NCBI RefSeq assembly: GCF_000155735.2
Contig: NC_020908.1
Location: 3,973,001 to 4,037,000 of the forward strand
Source: Octadecabacter arcticus 238
GTDB lineage: Bacteria; Pseudomonadota; Alphaproteobacteria; Rhodobacterales; Rhodobacteraceae
Length of the DNA: 64,000 bases
Reading direction: 5' to 3'
Below the pieces are notes generated by a model. The model was not told the DNA's origin. It did not search any database and was given only the letters and a program-made list of their open reading frames with translations. How positions within the stretch are numbered: position 1 is the first letter of the stretch; every line of letters begins with the position of its first letter. Below are positions 34,368 to 43,203 of the stretch, in pieces. Both the position numbers and the translations under genes were made by a program.

Positions 34368-34823
34368 ATGGACAATAAAACTGCCACCTCCGCCGAAGCG
34401 CTTGAGGCCGACGCCATTCCGCGCATCCACGAAATCCATGTCGACCCGACCAAATGTGCCCCCGACGCCAGCGCAATTAAGCCGCAGAAAACACCCAAAA
34501 GCGCGGCACGTTGGGCCTATGAACGCCTTATCCTGTATATTCAGAATTTCGAAAAGCAGCTCGATAATGAACACGAAGTCGCGATGGGGTTCGCGGGCGA
34601 CAGTTCCGGCGTGATCAAAATCGAAGGCATGGGATACTATGACCCCGACATCATCACCTTTTATGGGTCCGACCCGTCTGGCGCCAAAACACAGCTGATC
34701 CAGCACGTGAGCCAATTGTCGGTTAAGCTACGCGCACACCCCAAAATGGTTGAGACGGCGGAACCGGAACGGATTGGCTTTCGACTGGCGGCTGATCTGG
34801 ACAACGCGGATGCGACGTCGTGA
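34368..34823 (+). CDS. DUF6173 family protein
   Basis: The 151-residue soluble protein contains KSAARWAYERLILYIQNFEKQLDNEHEVAMGFAGDSSGVIKIEGMGYYDPDIITFYG and THQLI-like QLIQHVSQLSV segments, which match the DUF6173 family of Rhodobacteraceae. No catalytic motif or signal is seen. It lies 18 bp after the regulator gene and may be cotranscribed. Role unknown. Confidence 0.8.
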   Translation: MDNKTATSAEALEADAIPRIHEIHVDPTKCAPDASAIKPQKTPKSAARWAYERLILYIQNFEKQLDNEHEVAMGFAGDSSGVIKIEGMGYYDPDIITFYGSDPSGAKTQLIQHVSQLSVKLRAHPKMVETAEPERIGFRLAADLDNADATS

Positions 34824-34894
34824 CGATACGTGCGGGGCTGACATAGCCTGATGAATCGGCTAGAGCCAGATGAAAGCGAAACAAGGAAGATAAC

Positions 34895-35029
34895 ATGTCT
34901 GATCATAAGCACGGCGAAATGGACACAAGCGTTCAGGAAAGCACTTTTAACGGATTCATGAGTATGGTGACAAAAATCGCTGCGCTCATCATTGCTGCCC
35001 TCATTCTTCTTGCCCTGATCAACGGATGA
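34895..35029 (+). CDS. aa3-type cytochrome c oxidase small subunit IV
   Basis: The 44-residue protein reads MSDHKHGEMDTSVQESTFNGF and then a single membrane helix rich in Ala, Ile and Leu ending in LING. This is the COX4_pro_2 pattern of the small fourth subunit of alphaproteobacterial aa3 oxidases: a conserved acidic, His-containing N-terminus, an F-x-G-F turn and one helix. AAGGAAG lies 8 nt upstream of the ATG. The main oxidase genes are not in the window. The lipoprotein gene begins 7 bp downstream. Confidence 0.85.
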   Translation: MSDHKHGEMDTSVQESTFNGFMSMVTKIAALIIAALILLALING

Positions 35030-35036
35030 TTGTCGC

Positions 35037-35660
35037 ATGAAACGACGTACCTTTGTGTTGTCAGCGCCGCTCGTTCTTGCGGCCTGCGGCGGTGTTACCC
35101 GCGAAGAAATTCTCGCGCCACAATCAGCGATTGACCGTGTGGCCTATGTGCATCCTGGGCCAAAACGACTGACCCTTATGACGATGAAAAACACAGGGTC
35201 AGACAATGGCGCACACACCGGACTGATGATCAACGCCAGTCAGCGCGTGCTGTGGGACCCTGCCGGAACATTTGGTCATTCAACAATCCCTGAGCGTAAC
35301 GATGTCCACTTCGGCATCACGCCACAGATTGAACAGCTCTATATTTCGTTCCATTCACGCGTCACGTTCTACACGCTGATCCAAGAACTTGATGTGACGC
35401 CAGAGGTTGCTGAACTGGCGATGCGACTGGCGGTTGCCAATGGTCCGACACCCAAAGCCGCCTGCACGACCCACACATCACGCATGTTGGGGAAATTGCC
35501 GGGACTTGAACACATCCGCACCGGCCTGTTCCCGAACAATCTGTCTGACCAGTTCGGCCAAATCCCCGGCGTGCGAAGCCGCGAATACCGTGAGACTGAC
35601 AGCGATGACAAAGATGTCGCCGCGGCCGAAATCGACCAGTTATTGACGGCAAATCAGTAG
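35037..35660 (+). CDS. Putative lipoprotein, conserved in Rhodobacteraceae
   Basis: The 207-residue protein has a lipoprotein signal peptide with lipobox LAAC (Cys17). The mature part shows PKRLTLMTMKNTGSDNGAHTGLMINASQRVLWDPAGTF and HTSRMLGKLPGLEHIRTGLFPNNLSDQF, both well-structured blocks without known catalytic residues; the first block resembles phosphatase- or amidase-like folds with His and Asn, but I cannot assign it. No partner is evident beyond the short oxidase subunit gene upstream. Confidence 0.75.
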   Translation: MKRRTFVLSAPLVLAACGGVTREEILAPQSAIDRVAYVHPGPKRLTLMTMKNTGSDNGAHTGLMINASQRVLWDPAGTFGHSTIPERNDVHFGITPQIEQLYISFHSRVTFYTLIQELDVTPEVAELAMRLAVANGPTPKAACTTHTSRMLGKLPGLEHIRTGLFPNNLSDQFGQIPGVRSREYRETDSDDKDVAAAEIDQLLTANQ

Positions 35661-35670
35661 AGGCCTGACT

Positions 35671-36012
35671 CTAATAGGCGCCTGTCAGCCAGATCATACC
35701 AAACAACGTGGCCCCGCCCAAGGTGATGGCAGCCACGACATTGCGGGTCAGCAACCCGACCCCGAATGTGACCAAGGCCGCGCTCAGTCGCGCGGGGTCG
35801 ACTTCGCCACCGGTTGCTTCTGGCCATAAAACCAACGGTGCGACCAATCCGGGTAAGACCGCAACGGCCGTGTAGCGCAGATGGCGCAATACCCAGTCCG
35901 GCAGGTCCTTGCCCCCAATCAGGCCAAGGAACGAAAAACGGATCAAATATGTGCCGACGCCCAACACGATGATGATCGTCCAGATATAGCCTGCGTCCAT
36001 GCTCGGGTTCAT
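35671..36012 (-). CDS. azlD: AzlD-family branched-chain amino acid transport subunit
   Basis: The 113-residue membrane protein has four hydrophobic segments and the AzlD signature: YLIRFSFLGLIGGKDLPDWVLRHLRYTAVAVLPGLVAPLVL. AzlD works with AzlC as an exporter of branched-chain amino acids (YgaH with YgaZ in E. coli). The start at 36012 overlaps the azlC stop by ATGA; an upstream start at 36036 is possible. Confidence 0.9.
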   Translation of the reverse strand: MNPSMDAGYIWTIIIVLGVGTYLIRFSFLGLIGGKDLPDWVLRHLRYTAVAVLPGLVAPLVLWPEATGGEVDPARLSAALVTFGVGLLTRNVVAAITLGGATLFGMIWLTGAY

Positions 36013-36725
36013 GCCTCGGCCCTCCGGCTCATCCACATTTCAACCTGCGCCCCGACGATCATAGCGACCGCCGCAGCCACCAAAAGCCCGAGGTTGTAGG
36101 GCAATCCGGAAAATACCAGCGCCAGTACGATAGACGAGACAGCCGACACCATGTGCGCCAGCGTGCGCATCATCGGCGCAATAATCGCAAGGAAACAGAT
36201 TGGCACCGCAAAATCCAACGCCATCCAGTCAGGGACCATATCCCCAAACCAAATGCCAAGCCCCGTGGCCACGATCCACATCGGACAGACAGGCGTCACC
36301 GCGCCAAAGAAGAACCCGATACGTTGGGTGAGCGACAAATCAGGTTCGTCCTCATAGCGGTTGATCGACACCGCGTAGCTTTGATCGACATTCACATAGG
36401 CAATCAAGGCGCGTTTCCAAAGTGGGGCGCGGCCAAGCCACACCGCCAAAGACGCTGAATACATCGCCATACGTAAATTCACCGCAAGCGCTGTCGCGAC
36501 CACGATCAGGAACGGCGCGTCGTCGGCCATCAGTTGCAATGCGGTGAACTGCGCCGCGCCTGCAAACACCACCGACGAAAACGCCATGGTTTGCACGCTG
36601 GTAAATCCTGCCTCGGTTGCGACGACGCCAAACAGCATCCCGAATGGCATCACCACCAACAAGAACGGCAGGCCTGTTCGAAAGCCAATCCAATAATATG
36701 ATTTCTGGGTCGCGCGCGGCATCAA
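36009..36725 (-). CDS. azlC: AzlC-family branched-chain amino acid permease
   Basis: The 238-residue protein has seven or eight membrane segments and family motifs: LPFLLVVMPFGMLFGVVATEAGF near residue 15, SSVVFAGAAQFTALQLM near 50, VVATALAVNLRMAMYSASLAVWLG near 75 and VDQSYAVSINRY near 113. Large subunit of the AzlCD exporter. It is divergent from mobA; the 67-bp gap must hold both promoters. Confidence 0.92.
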   Translation of the reverse strand: MMPRATQKSYYWIGFRTGLPFLLVVMPFGMLFGVVATEAGFTSVQTMAFSSVVFAGAAQFTALQLMADDAPFLIVVATALAVNLRMAMYSASLAVWLGRAPLWKRALIAYVNVDQSYAVSINRYEDEPDLSLTQRIGFFFGAVTPVCPMWIVATGLGIWFGDMVPDWMALDFAVPICFLAIIAPMMRTLAHMVSAVSSIVLALVFSGLPYNLGLLVAAAVAMIVGAQVEMWMSRRAEA

Positions 36726-36792
36726 GGTGACCTACATTTTGCTACAACCGCCATAGCTTTGGCCCAACCGAATGACAATGAGGTCAAACTGC

Positions 36793-37374
36793 ATGCGCGA
36801 ACCCTTCGGCCTTATCCTCGCAGGCGATCGCGGCACCCGTGTGGGCAACGTTTCAAAGGCAGATCTAACCTTAGGCCATTTGACGCTGCTCGCCCATGTT
36901 CAGGCACGGCTTGGACCACAGGTTGCAGCGATTGTGGTCAATGCCAACGGGCCAATCGTAACCGACCTTCCTGTCATCGCAGATGCAACACCCGACCACC
37001 TTGGCCCCCTTGCGGGCGTTCTGGCAAGTCTTGATTGGGCCGCACGCCAAGGGGGCACGCACATCGTCACTGTCGCCGTGGACACACCATTTTTCCCGCG
37101 CGACATCGCCCCGCGTCTGCTCATGGCGGGGGAGGCCCACCGCGACGGTTTCGCCGTTGCGTCAACGTCGGACGGGCTGCACTGCACCTTTGGCCTCTGG
37201 CCCACCGCCTTGCGCGACGACCTTGCCGCATTCCTTGATAAAGGTCAGCGCGAGGTCCGCGCCTTTGTGCACGCCCATGACGCCGCCATCGCGACCTTCC
37301 CCGACACGACGCCACCATCGTTTTTCAACGTCAACACGCCCGAAGACCTAACAGCCGCAGCAAGGTTGTTATGA
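36793..37374 (+). CDS. mobA: Molybdenum cofactor guanylyltransferase
   Basis: The 193-residue protein starts MREPFGLILAGDRGTRVGNVSKADLTLG. The nucleotide-binding loop differs from the usual LAGGxxxRMGxxKA: the second glycine is Asp and the Met is Val, while Arg, Gly and Lys are kept. PLAGVLASLDWA near residue 73, the AVDTPFFP Asp near 95, and FFNVNTPEDL at the end are typical. It links GMP to molybdopterin to give the dinucleotide cofactor. An ATG 21 nt upstream is an alternative. Overlaps the GNAT gene by 4 nt. Confidence 0.85.
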   Translation: MREPFGLILAGDRGTRVGNVSKADLTLGHLTLLAHVQARLGPQVAAIVVNANGPIVTDLPVIADATPDHLGPLAGVLASLDWAARQGGTHIVTVAVDTPFFPRDIAPRLLMAGEAHRDGFAVASTSDGLHCTFGLWPTALRDDLAAFLDKGQREVRAFVHAHDAAIATFPDTTPPSFFNVNTPEDLTAAARLL

Positions 37375-37958
37375 GCGAACTGACCATCTCACAGGGCTTC
37401 GATGACAGCGAACGCGCGCAAGTGGCACAGATGTATTGGGTGGCTTTCGGGCAAAAACTTGGCCGTGTAATGGGGCCAAAGCGGCGCGCAATCGGGTTCA
37501 TCCAAGACGTGCTCGACCCGACGCACGCGTTGTGCGCGCGCGACACAGACGGAACGCTGTTGGGTGTCGTTGGCTTCAAGACTTTTGCCTCCGCCCTCGT
37601 TGGCGGCACATGGCGTGACCTTGCGCGGCATTACGGCTGGATCGGCAGCACGTGGCGCATCGGGTTTATGGCCCTGCTCGAACGGGACACTGAAAACGCC
37701 CGCTTTCTGATGGACGGTATCTTTGTCAGTGATGGCGCACGCGGCCAAGGCGTCGGCACAGCGCTGCTGCATGCCATATGCATTGAGGCCAAATCTCGCG
37801 GCTACAGCGAAGTGCGCCTTGATGTGATCGACAGCAACCCGCGTGCCCGCGCGCTTTATGATCGCGAAGGGTTTGTCGCGGGCGGCACACACAAACTGGG
37901 GCCACTAAAGCATATTTTCGGATTTGACAGCGCAACGACCATGATCCGCGGGCTTTAG
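37371..37958 (+). CDS. GNAT-family N-acetyltransferase
   Basis: The 195-residue protein has the complete GNAT domain. The acetyl-CoA loop is DGIFVSDGARGQGVGTALLHAICIEAKSRGY near residue 120 (R/Q-G-x-G-x-A), followed by VRLDVIDSNPRARALYDREGFVAGGTH. The N-terminal AQMYWVAFGQKLGRVMGP is common in a subgroup annotated with unknown substrate. It is translationally coupled to mobA (ATGA), which does not by itself indicate a shared pathway. Confidence 0.88.
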   Translation: MSELTISQGFDDSERAQVAQMYWVAFGQKLGRVMGPKRRAIGFIQDVLDPTHALCARDTDGTLLGVVGFKTFASALVGGTWRDLARHYGWIGSTWRIGFMALLERDTENARFLMDGIFVSDGARGQGVGTALLHAICIEAKSRGYSEVRLDVIDSNPRARALYDREGFVAGGTHKLGPLKHIFGFDSATTMIRGL

Positions 37959-37962
37959 CGCC

Positions 37963-38976
37963 TTAGTCGAATGCACCCGTCACGCGGCCCAACAACATAA
38001 ACGCACGGCTTGTGCGGGTCTCGGCCAGTGCTGCGATATCTTCATCGCTCGCCTCGACTTCAAACGCGACCAGCATTTGATCGTATTTGCGCAGGAAATG
38101 ATGCGCGGCGTCGCGGAAAATTGCGTCTTCGCGCATCCGCCCTGCCGTCAAAGCCAACGAAGACCGATCCCGAATACCACCAAGGGACGCGGCGGCCTTG
38201 CCCCGCTCACCATGGGCAAACCGGCGCCAAACCTCAGCGCGGGCGCGATCAGGTCGCAAATCGTCCATGTAAATTCCGTCTTGGCTCATCAGTGTCAAGA
38301 CGTCTTGGCTGGCGCGAATCAATTGTTTGGCCGTTCGGTCTTTTAGCGCGCGACGTAGCGCTGCAAACCCAACTTCATCCGTATCTGTGTCCGGAAAGTT
38401 CAACGCTCGCACAAGATCGGGCCGCGAGATCGGCGGAGCTATGTCTTCTGCGGTTGTGCCCAGCGCAAGGCTTGGCTGATCGTCAGCGCTGGACGTTTGA
38501 GGCTGCGGCGCTGCGACCATGCGTTCGGACGGGCGCGATGTTGCAAAGGTTGCCAGCGCTGTTTCTGTCTTTTGGGTCGCCCGCGCGATCTCATTCAGTT
38601 TGCGTTCAACCGTTGGTTCAATACCCGTGCCGCGCGATTGGCAGTCCGCCACATAGGTTTGGCGCATTCCGTCAATCGCCGCCTGCAACCGCCGGCTTTC
38701 GGTCCGCACGATCTTGGCAGACCGTGCAGCCAATGCTGCAATCCAAACCATCGCAATCGGCAGGAAGATCGCCATCAGCGTCATCACAAACCGCAGGCTA
38801 TCGACCTGTGCCGCACCGTCACCTTCGCCTGGTAACACAAGGAAAAACAGCGCCACACCGACGAGCCAGATCAGACTGACAACAATCGCTATCACCTCAA
38901 TCACGGTGACACGAACGCCATCCGCCTGCACCCCAGCGCGAAGTGCTACATCTGCTTTGTTGTTATCGTTCGCCAT
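37963..38976 (-). CDS. Conserved membrane protein of unknown function
   Basis: The 337-residue protein has two membrane helices near the N-terminus (about 24-48 and 62-84), then a predicted coiled coil (about 90-140) and a Pro/Ser-rich linker. The C-terminal soluble domain (about 185-335) includes FAALRRALKDRTAKQLIRASQDVLTLMSQDGIYMDDL and FLRKYDQMLVAFE, a helical module conserved in Rhodobacteraceae. No enzyme motif is seen. It is followed by greA in the same orientation upstream; the genes are 13 bp apart and may be cotranscribed. Confidence 0.7.
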   Translation of the reverse strand: MANDNNKADVALRAGVQADGVRVTVIEVIAIVVSLIWLVGVALFFLVLPGEGDGAAQVDSLRFVMTLMAIFLPIAMVWIAALAARSAKIVRTESRRLQAAIDGMRQTYVADCQSRGTGIEPTVERKLNEIARATQKTETALATFATSRPSERMVAAPQPQTSSADDQPSLALGTTAEDIAPPISRPDLVRALNFPDTDTDEVGFAALRRALKDRTAKQLIRASQDVLTLMSQDGIYMDDLRPDRARAEVWRRFAHGERGKAAASLGGIRDRSSLALTAGRMREDAIFRDAAHHFLRKYDQMLVAFEVEASDEDIAALAETRTSRAFMLLGRVTGAFD

Positions 38977-38989
38977 CTAAGTCAGGGCC

Positions 38990-39460
38990 TTATTTGAAAA
39001 CGATTGTCAGAATCTCGTAGGATTTTACACCGCCGGGCGTGCGCACTTCAACACTGTCGCCTTCATCTTTACCAATCAACGCCCGTGCAATCGGCGATTT
39101 CATGTTTAAGCGGCCCTGCTCGATATCGGCCTCGTATTCGCCGACGATCTGATAGGTCGTTTCTTTGTCGGTGGCTTCATCGATCAACGTCACATGCGCG
39201 CCGAACTTCACAGTTCCGCTCAGCTTGCTAACGTCAATCACATCGGCCAGCGAAATCGCGCCTTCAAGTTCCTTTACACGGCCCTCGATGAACGACTGTT
39301 TTTCCTTGGCGGAATGGTATTCCGCGTTCTCCGATAGGTCACCATGTTCCCGCGCGTCCGAAATAGCGCGGATAATCGCAGGGCGTTCAACAGACTTCAG
39401 ATTCTTTAATTCGGCATCCAGCTTGTTAAATCCGGCACGTGTCAGCGGTATCTTGTCCAT
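38990..39460 (-). CDS. greA: Transcription elongation factor GreA
   Basis: The 156-residue protein from Met at 39460 has the N-terminal coiled coil with the catalytic tip ([32 protein letters not shown]). The acidic tip residues D and E for cleavage stimulation are present. The C-terminal FKBP-like domain follows, with [33 protein letters not shown]. It rescues arrested RNA polymerase by inducing transcript cleavage. An ATG three codons upstream is less typical. Length is normal. Confidence 0.96.
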   Translation of the reverse strand: MDKIPLTRAGFNKLDAELKNLKSVERPAIIRAISDAREHGDLSENAEYHSAKEKQSFIEGRVKELEGAISLADVIDVSKLSGTVKFGAHVTLIDEATDKETTYQIVGEYEADIEQGRLNMKSPIARALIGKDEGDSVEVRTPGGVKSYEILTIVFK

Positions 39461-39678
39461 TCTAGCCAATCCCTAAGGGGTCCATATTTCAAGTGTATAT
39501 GCATAACCCGCCCGCACCCGTCGCCTCAAGGGGCATCGACACGTCGTCGGTCTTTATTTGCGGACGCAACGTTTACGTCGTTGGCGCGCAATTTTCTGTC
39601 GTGCCGTGATTGCCGTACCCATCCTCGTCCTATATTCCGATCTAGACATCTCATTGCAGACGCTAGGGAGGCCCAAAC

Positions 39679-41325
39679 ATGGCTGATATTGAACGCGAAT
39701 CCATGGAATATGACGTCGTTATCGTCGGTGCTGGCCCTGCGGGTCTGTCGGCAGCGATCCGACTGAAACAGCTTGACGCGGATTTGACCGTCGTGGTGCT
39801 CGAAAAAGGGTCTGAGGTCGGCGCGCACATCCTGTCGGGAGCGGTTCTTGATCCTGTCGGTCTCGACAAACTGATCCCCGACTGGAAAGCCAAGGGCGCG
39901 CCGCTCAACACGCCTGTCACCCACGACAATTTCTACTTGCTGGGCGAAGGAGGCAAGGTCCGTATCCCCAACCTGCCAATGCCGCCACTGATGAGCAACC
40001 ACGGCAACTACATCGTGTCGATGGGCAACGTCTGCCGCTGGATGGCAGAACAGGCCGAAGAGCTTGGCGTAGAAATCTTCCCCGGAATGTCATGTTCAGA
40101 GATCGTTTACGGCGACAAAGGCGAAGTCAAAGGCGTCGTTGCAGGTGTGTTTGGCCTAGAGGCCGACGGCAAAATCGGCCCCAACACCGAACCCGGCATG
40201 GAACTTCACGGCAAATACGTGTTCCTGTCTGAGGGCGTGCGCGGGTCGCTGTCCAAAGAAGTCATCGCGAAATACGATCTCGCCAAAAACTCTGATGTTC
40301 AGAAATACGGCCTTGGCATGAAAGAGATTTGGGAAATCGACCCCGAAAAGCACAAAGAAGGCACCGTCACGCACACAAGTGGGTGGCCTATGGGCAGCAA
40401 TGCAGGTGGCGGATCGTTCATCTACCACCTTGAGAACAATCAGGTCTACGTCGGCTTTGTGGTCCACCTGAACTACAAAAACCCGTATCTGTTCCCCTAT
40501 ATGGAATTCCAGCGGTTCAAGCATCACCCGATGATTGCTGACTTGCTAGAGGGCGGCAAACGCGTGGCCTATGGCGCGCGCGCGATCACCGAAGGCGGGT
40601 ATCAGTCCATGCCGAAAATGACCGCCCCCGGCGTGGCGCTGCTGGGTTGCAGCGTCGGCATGGTCAACGTGCCGCGAATCAAGGGAAACCATAACGCCAT
40701 GCTGTCGGGCATCGCCGCAGCCGAAGCCGCCCATGCCGCCATTAGAGCAGGCCGTGCGTCCGACGAGCTGACAGATTACGAGGTCGACGTGCGCACAGGT
40801 GCCATCGGCAAGGACCTCAAGAAGGTGCGCAATGTCAAACCGCTATGGTCGCGGTATGGCATGCTCGCGTCGCTGATCGGCGGCGGTCTTGACATGTGGA
40901 CGAACACATTCGGGTTTTCGCTGTTTGGCACGATGAAGCACGGCAAGAACGATGCGGATGCAACAGAAAAGGCATCCAAGCACAAGCCCATCGATTATCC
41001 GAAACCCGACGGCAAACTTAGCTTTGATCGCCTGACCAACGTGGCATTTTCGTTCACCAATCACGAAGAAAGCCAGCCAGTGCACCTGCGCCTCAAAGAC
41101 CCGTCGATTCCGGTGAATGTGAACCTTGCGCAATATGCTGGCCCATCGGCACGCTATTGCCCGGCAGGGGTGTATGAATTCGTCGGCACAGGCGCAGACA
41201 CCAAGTTCCAGATCAATTTCCAGAACTGCGTCCATTGTAAAACCTGCGACATCAAGGACCCGAGCCAGAACATCACGTGGACAGTCCCACAGGGCGGTGA
41301 CGGGCCAAACTACCCGAACATGTAA
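39679..41325 (+). CDS. Electron transfer flavoprotein-ubiquinone oxidoreductase
   Basis: The 548-residue enzyme moves electrons from reduced ETF to ubiquinone at the inner membrane. The FAD-binding motif is VVIVGAGPAGLSAAIRLKQL near residue 13. Middle motifs are SVGMVNVPRIKGNHNAML and GGYQSMPKM. The C-terminus has the ferredoxin-like cluster domain, with cysteines in YCPAGVYEF and in NCVHCKTCDIKDPSQNI (one plus three) for the 4Fe-4S cluster, ending QGGDGPNYPNM. Full length, no defects. It supports the acyl-CoA dehydrogenase at 30808-32508. A terminator follows. Confidence 0.96.
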   Translation: MADIERESMEYDVVIVGAGPAGLSAAIRLKQLDADLTVVVLEKGSEVGAHILSGAVLDPVGLDKLIPDWKAKGAPLNTPVTHDNFYLLGEGGKVRIPNLPMPPLMSNHGNYIVSMGNVCRWMAEQAEELGVEIFPGMSCSEIVYGDKGEVKGVVAGVFGLEADGKIGPNTEPGMELHGKYVFLSEGVRGSLSKEVIAKYDLAKNSDVQKYGLGMKEIWEIDPEKHKEGTVTHTSGWPMGSNAGGGSFIYHLENNQVYVGFVVHLNYKNPYLFPYMEFQRFKHHPMIADLLEGGKRVAYGARAITEGGYQSMPKMTAPGVALLGCSVGMVNVPRIKGNHNAMLSGIAAAEAAHAAIRAGRASDELTDYEVDVRTGAIGKDLKKVRNVKPLWSRYGMLASLIGGGLDMWTNTFGFSLFGTMKHGKNDADATEKASKHKPIDYPKPDGKLSFDRLTNVAFSFTNHEESQPVHLRLKDPSIPVNVNLAQYAGPSARYCPAGVYEFVGTGADTKFQINFQNCVHCKTCDIKDPSQNITWTVPQGGDGPNYPNM

Positions 41326-41347
41326 CCGATCAAGCGGTTAAGGACTG

Positions 41348-41373
41348 GGGCCTCGCATTGCGGGGCCCTTTTT
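41348..41373 (+). terminator. Rho-independent terminator after ETF-QO
   Basis: GGGCCTCGC (41348-41356), loop ATT and GCGGGGCCC (41360-41368) form a nine-pair stem with one G-U pair, followed by TTTTT. Confidence 0.85.
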
Positions 41374-41484
41374 CGGTTCAAACAGACGCGACATACCGCG
41401 CAATACGACACATCAACGGAATTGTTGTTTGCCCCGCCGATTCCACCACCGTAGGCTGTATTTATCAAATGAACGGAGCATGCC

Positions 41485-43203
41485 TTGAATTTTCGCATTA
41501 CCACCGCCCTTCGCCTGACAGTTTGTGCCGCAACGCTCGCCTTGGCGATGCCAGCAGCGGCGGACCAGAATGCGGGTGCCTATCTCGCTGCGCGTCAGGC
41601 CGCGATTTCTGGCGATTACGATGCAGCAGCACTCTATTTTCGCGACGCTTTGCTGGCCGACGCCAACAACACAGCCCTTATGGAACAGACTCTTGCGGCG
41701 TACTTGGGCGTCGGACAGGTTGAATCCGCGGCAGGCATCGCGCGCCCGTTCATCAGCGCAGGGGGCGAAAGCCAGATCGCCAACATAGCGCTTATGGCAC
41801 AGGCCGCCCGCGCAGAAGATTGGGACGCGATATTTGATTTAATCGAGGCCGGACACGAGGTCGGCCCGCTTTTGGATGGTCTGGCCCAAGCATGGGCTTA
41901 CCTTGGCAAGGGTGACACAGTCCACGCGATGATGCGATTTGACGAAGTGATCGACACACCGGGATTGCGCGGCTTTGGCCAACAACACAAAGCCCTCGCG
42001 CTTGCAATGTCAGGCGATCTGGACGGCGCAAGCGCGATCTATGACCTGCCACCCAACATCGGTATCATCCCGACCCGCGGGTCCGTCGTGGCGCATCTGC
42101 AAATCCTCGTCCAACTCGGTGACTTTGAGCGGGCTGGCGACATGATCGAACGCGCCTTCGGTGAAGACCCCGATCCCGAACTGGCCGCCCTACGCAGCGC
42201 CATCACTGCAGGCGAGGTTCCCGACCTGTCCCGCGCTGTCGCAACACCGAGCGACGGCATCTCTTACGCCTTCAAAGGCTTCTCCGACATTCTTCAGGGG
42301 GAAGCCAATGAGAGCTATCTGTTGCTCTACGCGCAGGCCGCCCGATATATCGCACCCCACGATGCCGACACGCAAATCGCCACTGCTAGGCTGCTGAATG
42401 CACTTGGCCAATACGACGCTGCAGCGCAAACCTTCGCACAGGTCGCCACAGATGACCCCGCGTTTCATAGCGCAGAAATTGGCCGCGCAGAGGCCTTGCG
42501 CCTTGCAGGTCGGATCGAACAAGCCATCGAAGTTCTCAGCCAGCTCACACGCAGTCATCCCGACCTGCCACTGTCGCACGCATCGCTGGGCGACATTTAC
42601 CGCCAGCAAGAACATTTCGTAGATGCCCGCGACGCATACAGCGCAGCACTTTCAGGCTACCCAGAGGACGCATCCATCCGCTGGTGGTTGCTCTATTCAC
42701 GCGGTATGACCAGTGAACGCCTTGATGAATGGGACGCGGCCGAAGCAGACTTTCGCGCCTCTCTCGCGCTCAACCCCGGCAATCCATCGGTATTGAACTA
42801 CCTTGGTTATTCACTGGTGGATCGTGGACTGAAATTCGACGAAGCCTTGGGCATGATCGAAACCGCCGTTGCAGCCCGTCCTGACAGTGGCGCCATCGTC
42901 GACAGCCTTGCTTGGGTCTATTACAAACTTGGCCGCTACCAAGAGGCCGTTGCCCCCATGGAACGCGCCGCCGAACTCGAACCCAATGACCCGATCCTGT
43001 CAGATCACTTGGGCGACGTTTACTGGATGGTCGGTCGAGACGTCGAAGCGCGTTTTCAATGGCGACGTGCGCTGTCATTTGAACCCGAACAGGCTGAGGC
43101 CGACCGCATTCGCCACAAACTCTCCGTCGGGTTGGAAGCGGTTTACGCCGACGAAGGCGTGACCCCCGCCGCCGCGGTTGAGATAGCGAATGACGACAAC
43201 TAA
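41485..43203 (+). CDS. TPR-repeat protein, exported
   Basis: The 572-residue protein starts at TTG 41485 behind GGAG; no ATG fits the frame. A signal peptide (about 1-26, ending PAAADQNA) precedes at least eight tetratricopeptide repeats, clearest at residues 355-540, for example SHASLGDIYRQQEHFVDARDAYSAAL, NYLGYSLVDRGLKFDEALGMI, WVYYKLGRYQEAVAPMERAAEL and LGDVYWMVGRDVEARFQWRRAL. Proteins of this type act in outer-membrane or periplasmic assembly, but no specific partner is shown. The end overlaps ispE by 14 nt, so ispE is coupled to it. Confidence 0.85.
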   Translation: MNFRITTALRLTVCAATLALAMPAAADQNAGAYLAARQAAISGDYDAAALYFRDALLADANNTALMEQTLAAYLGVGQVESAAGIARPFISAGGESQIANIALMAQAARAEDWDAIFDLIEAGHEVGPLLDGLAQAWAYLGKGDTVHAMMRFDEVIDTPGLRGFGQQHKALALAMSGDLDGASAIYDLPPNIGIIPTRGSVVAHLQILVQLGDFERAGDMIERAFGEDPDPELAALRSAITAGEVPDLSRAVATPSDGISYAFKGFSDILQGEANESYLLLYAQAARYIAPHDADTQIATARLLNALGQYDAAAQTFAQVATDDPAFHSAEIGRAEALRLAGRIEQAIEVLSQLTRSHPDLPLSHASLGDIYRQQEHFVDARDAYSAALSGYPEDASIRWWLLYSRGMTSERLDEWDAAEADFRASLALNPGNPSVLNYLGYSLVDRGLKFDEALGMIETAVAARPDSGAIVDSLAWVYYKLGRYQEAVAPMERAAELEPNDPILSDHLGDVYWMVGRDVEARFQWRRALSFEPEQAEADRIRHKLSVGLEAVYADEGVTPAAAVEIANDDN

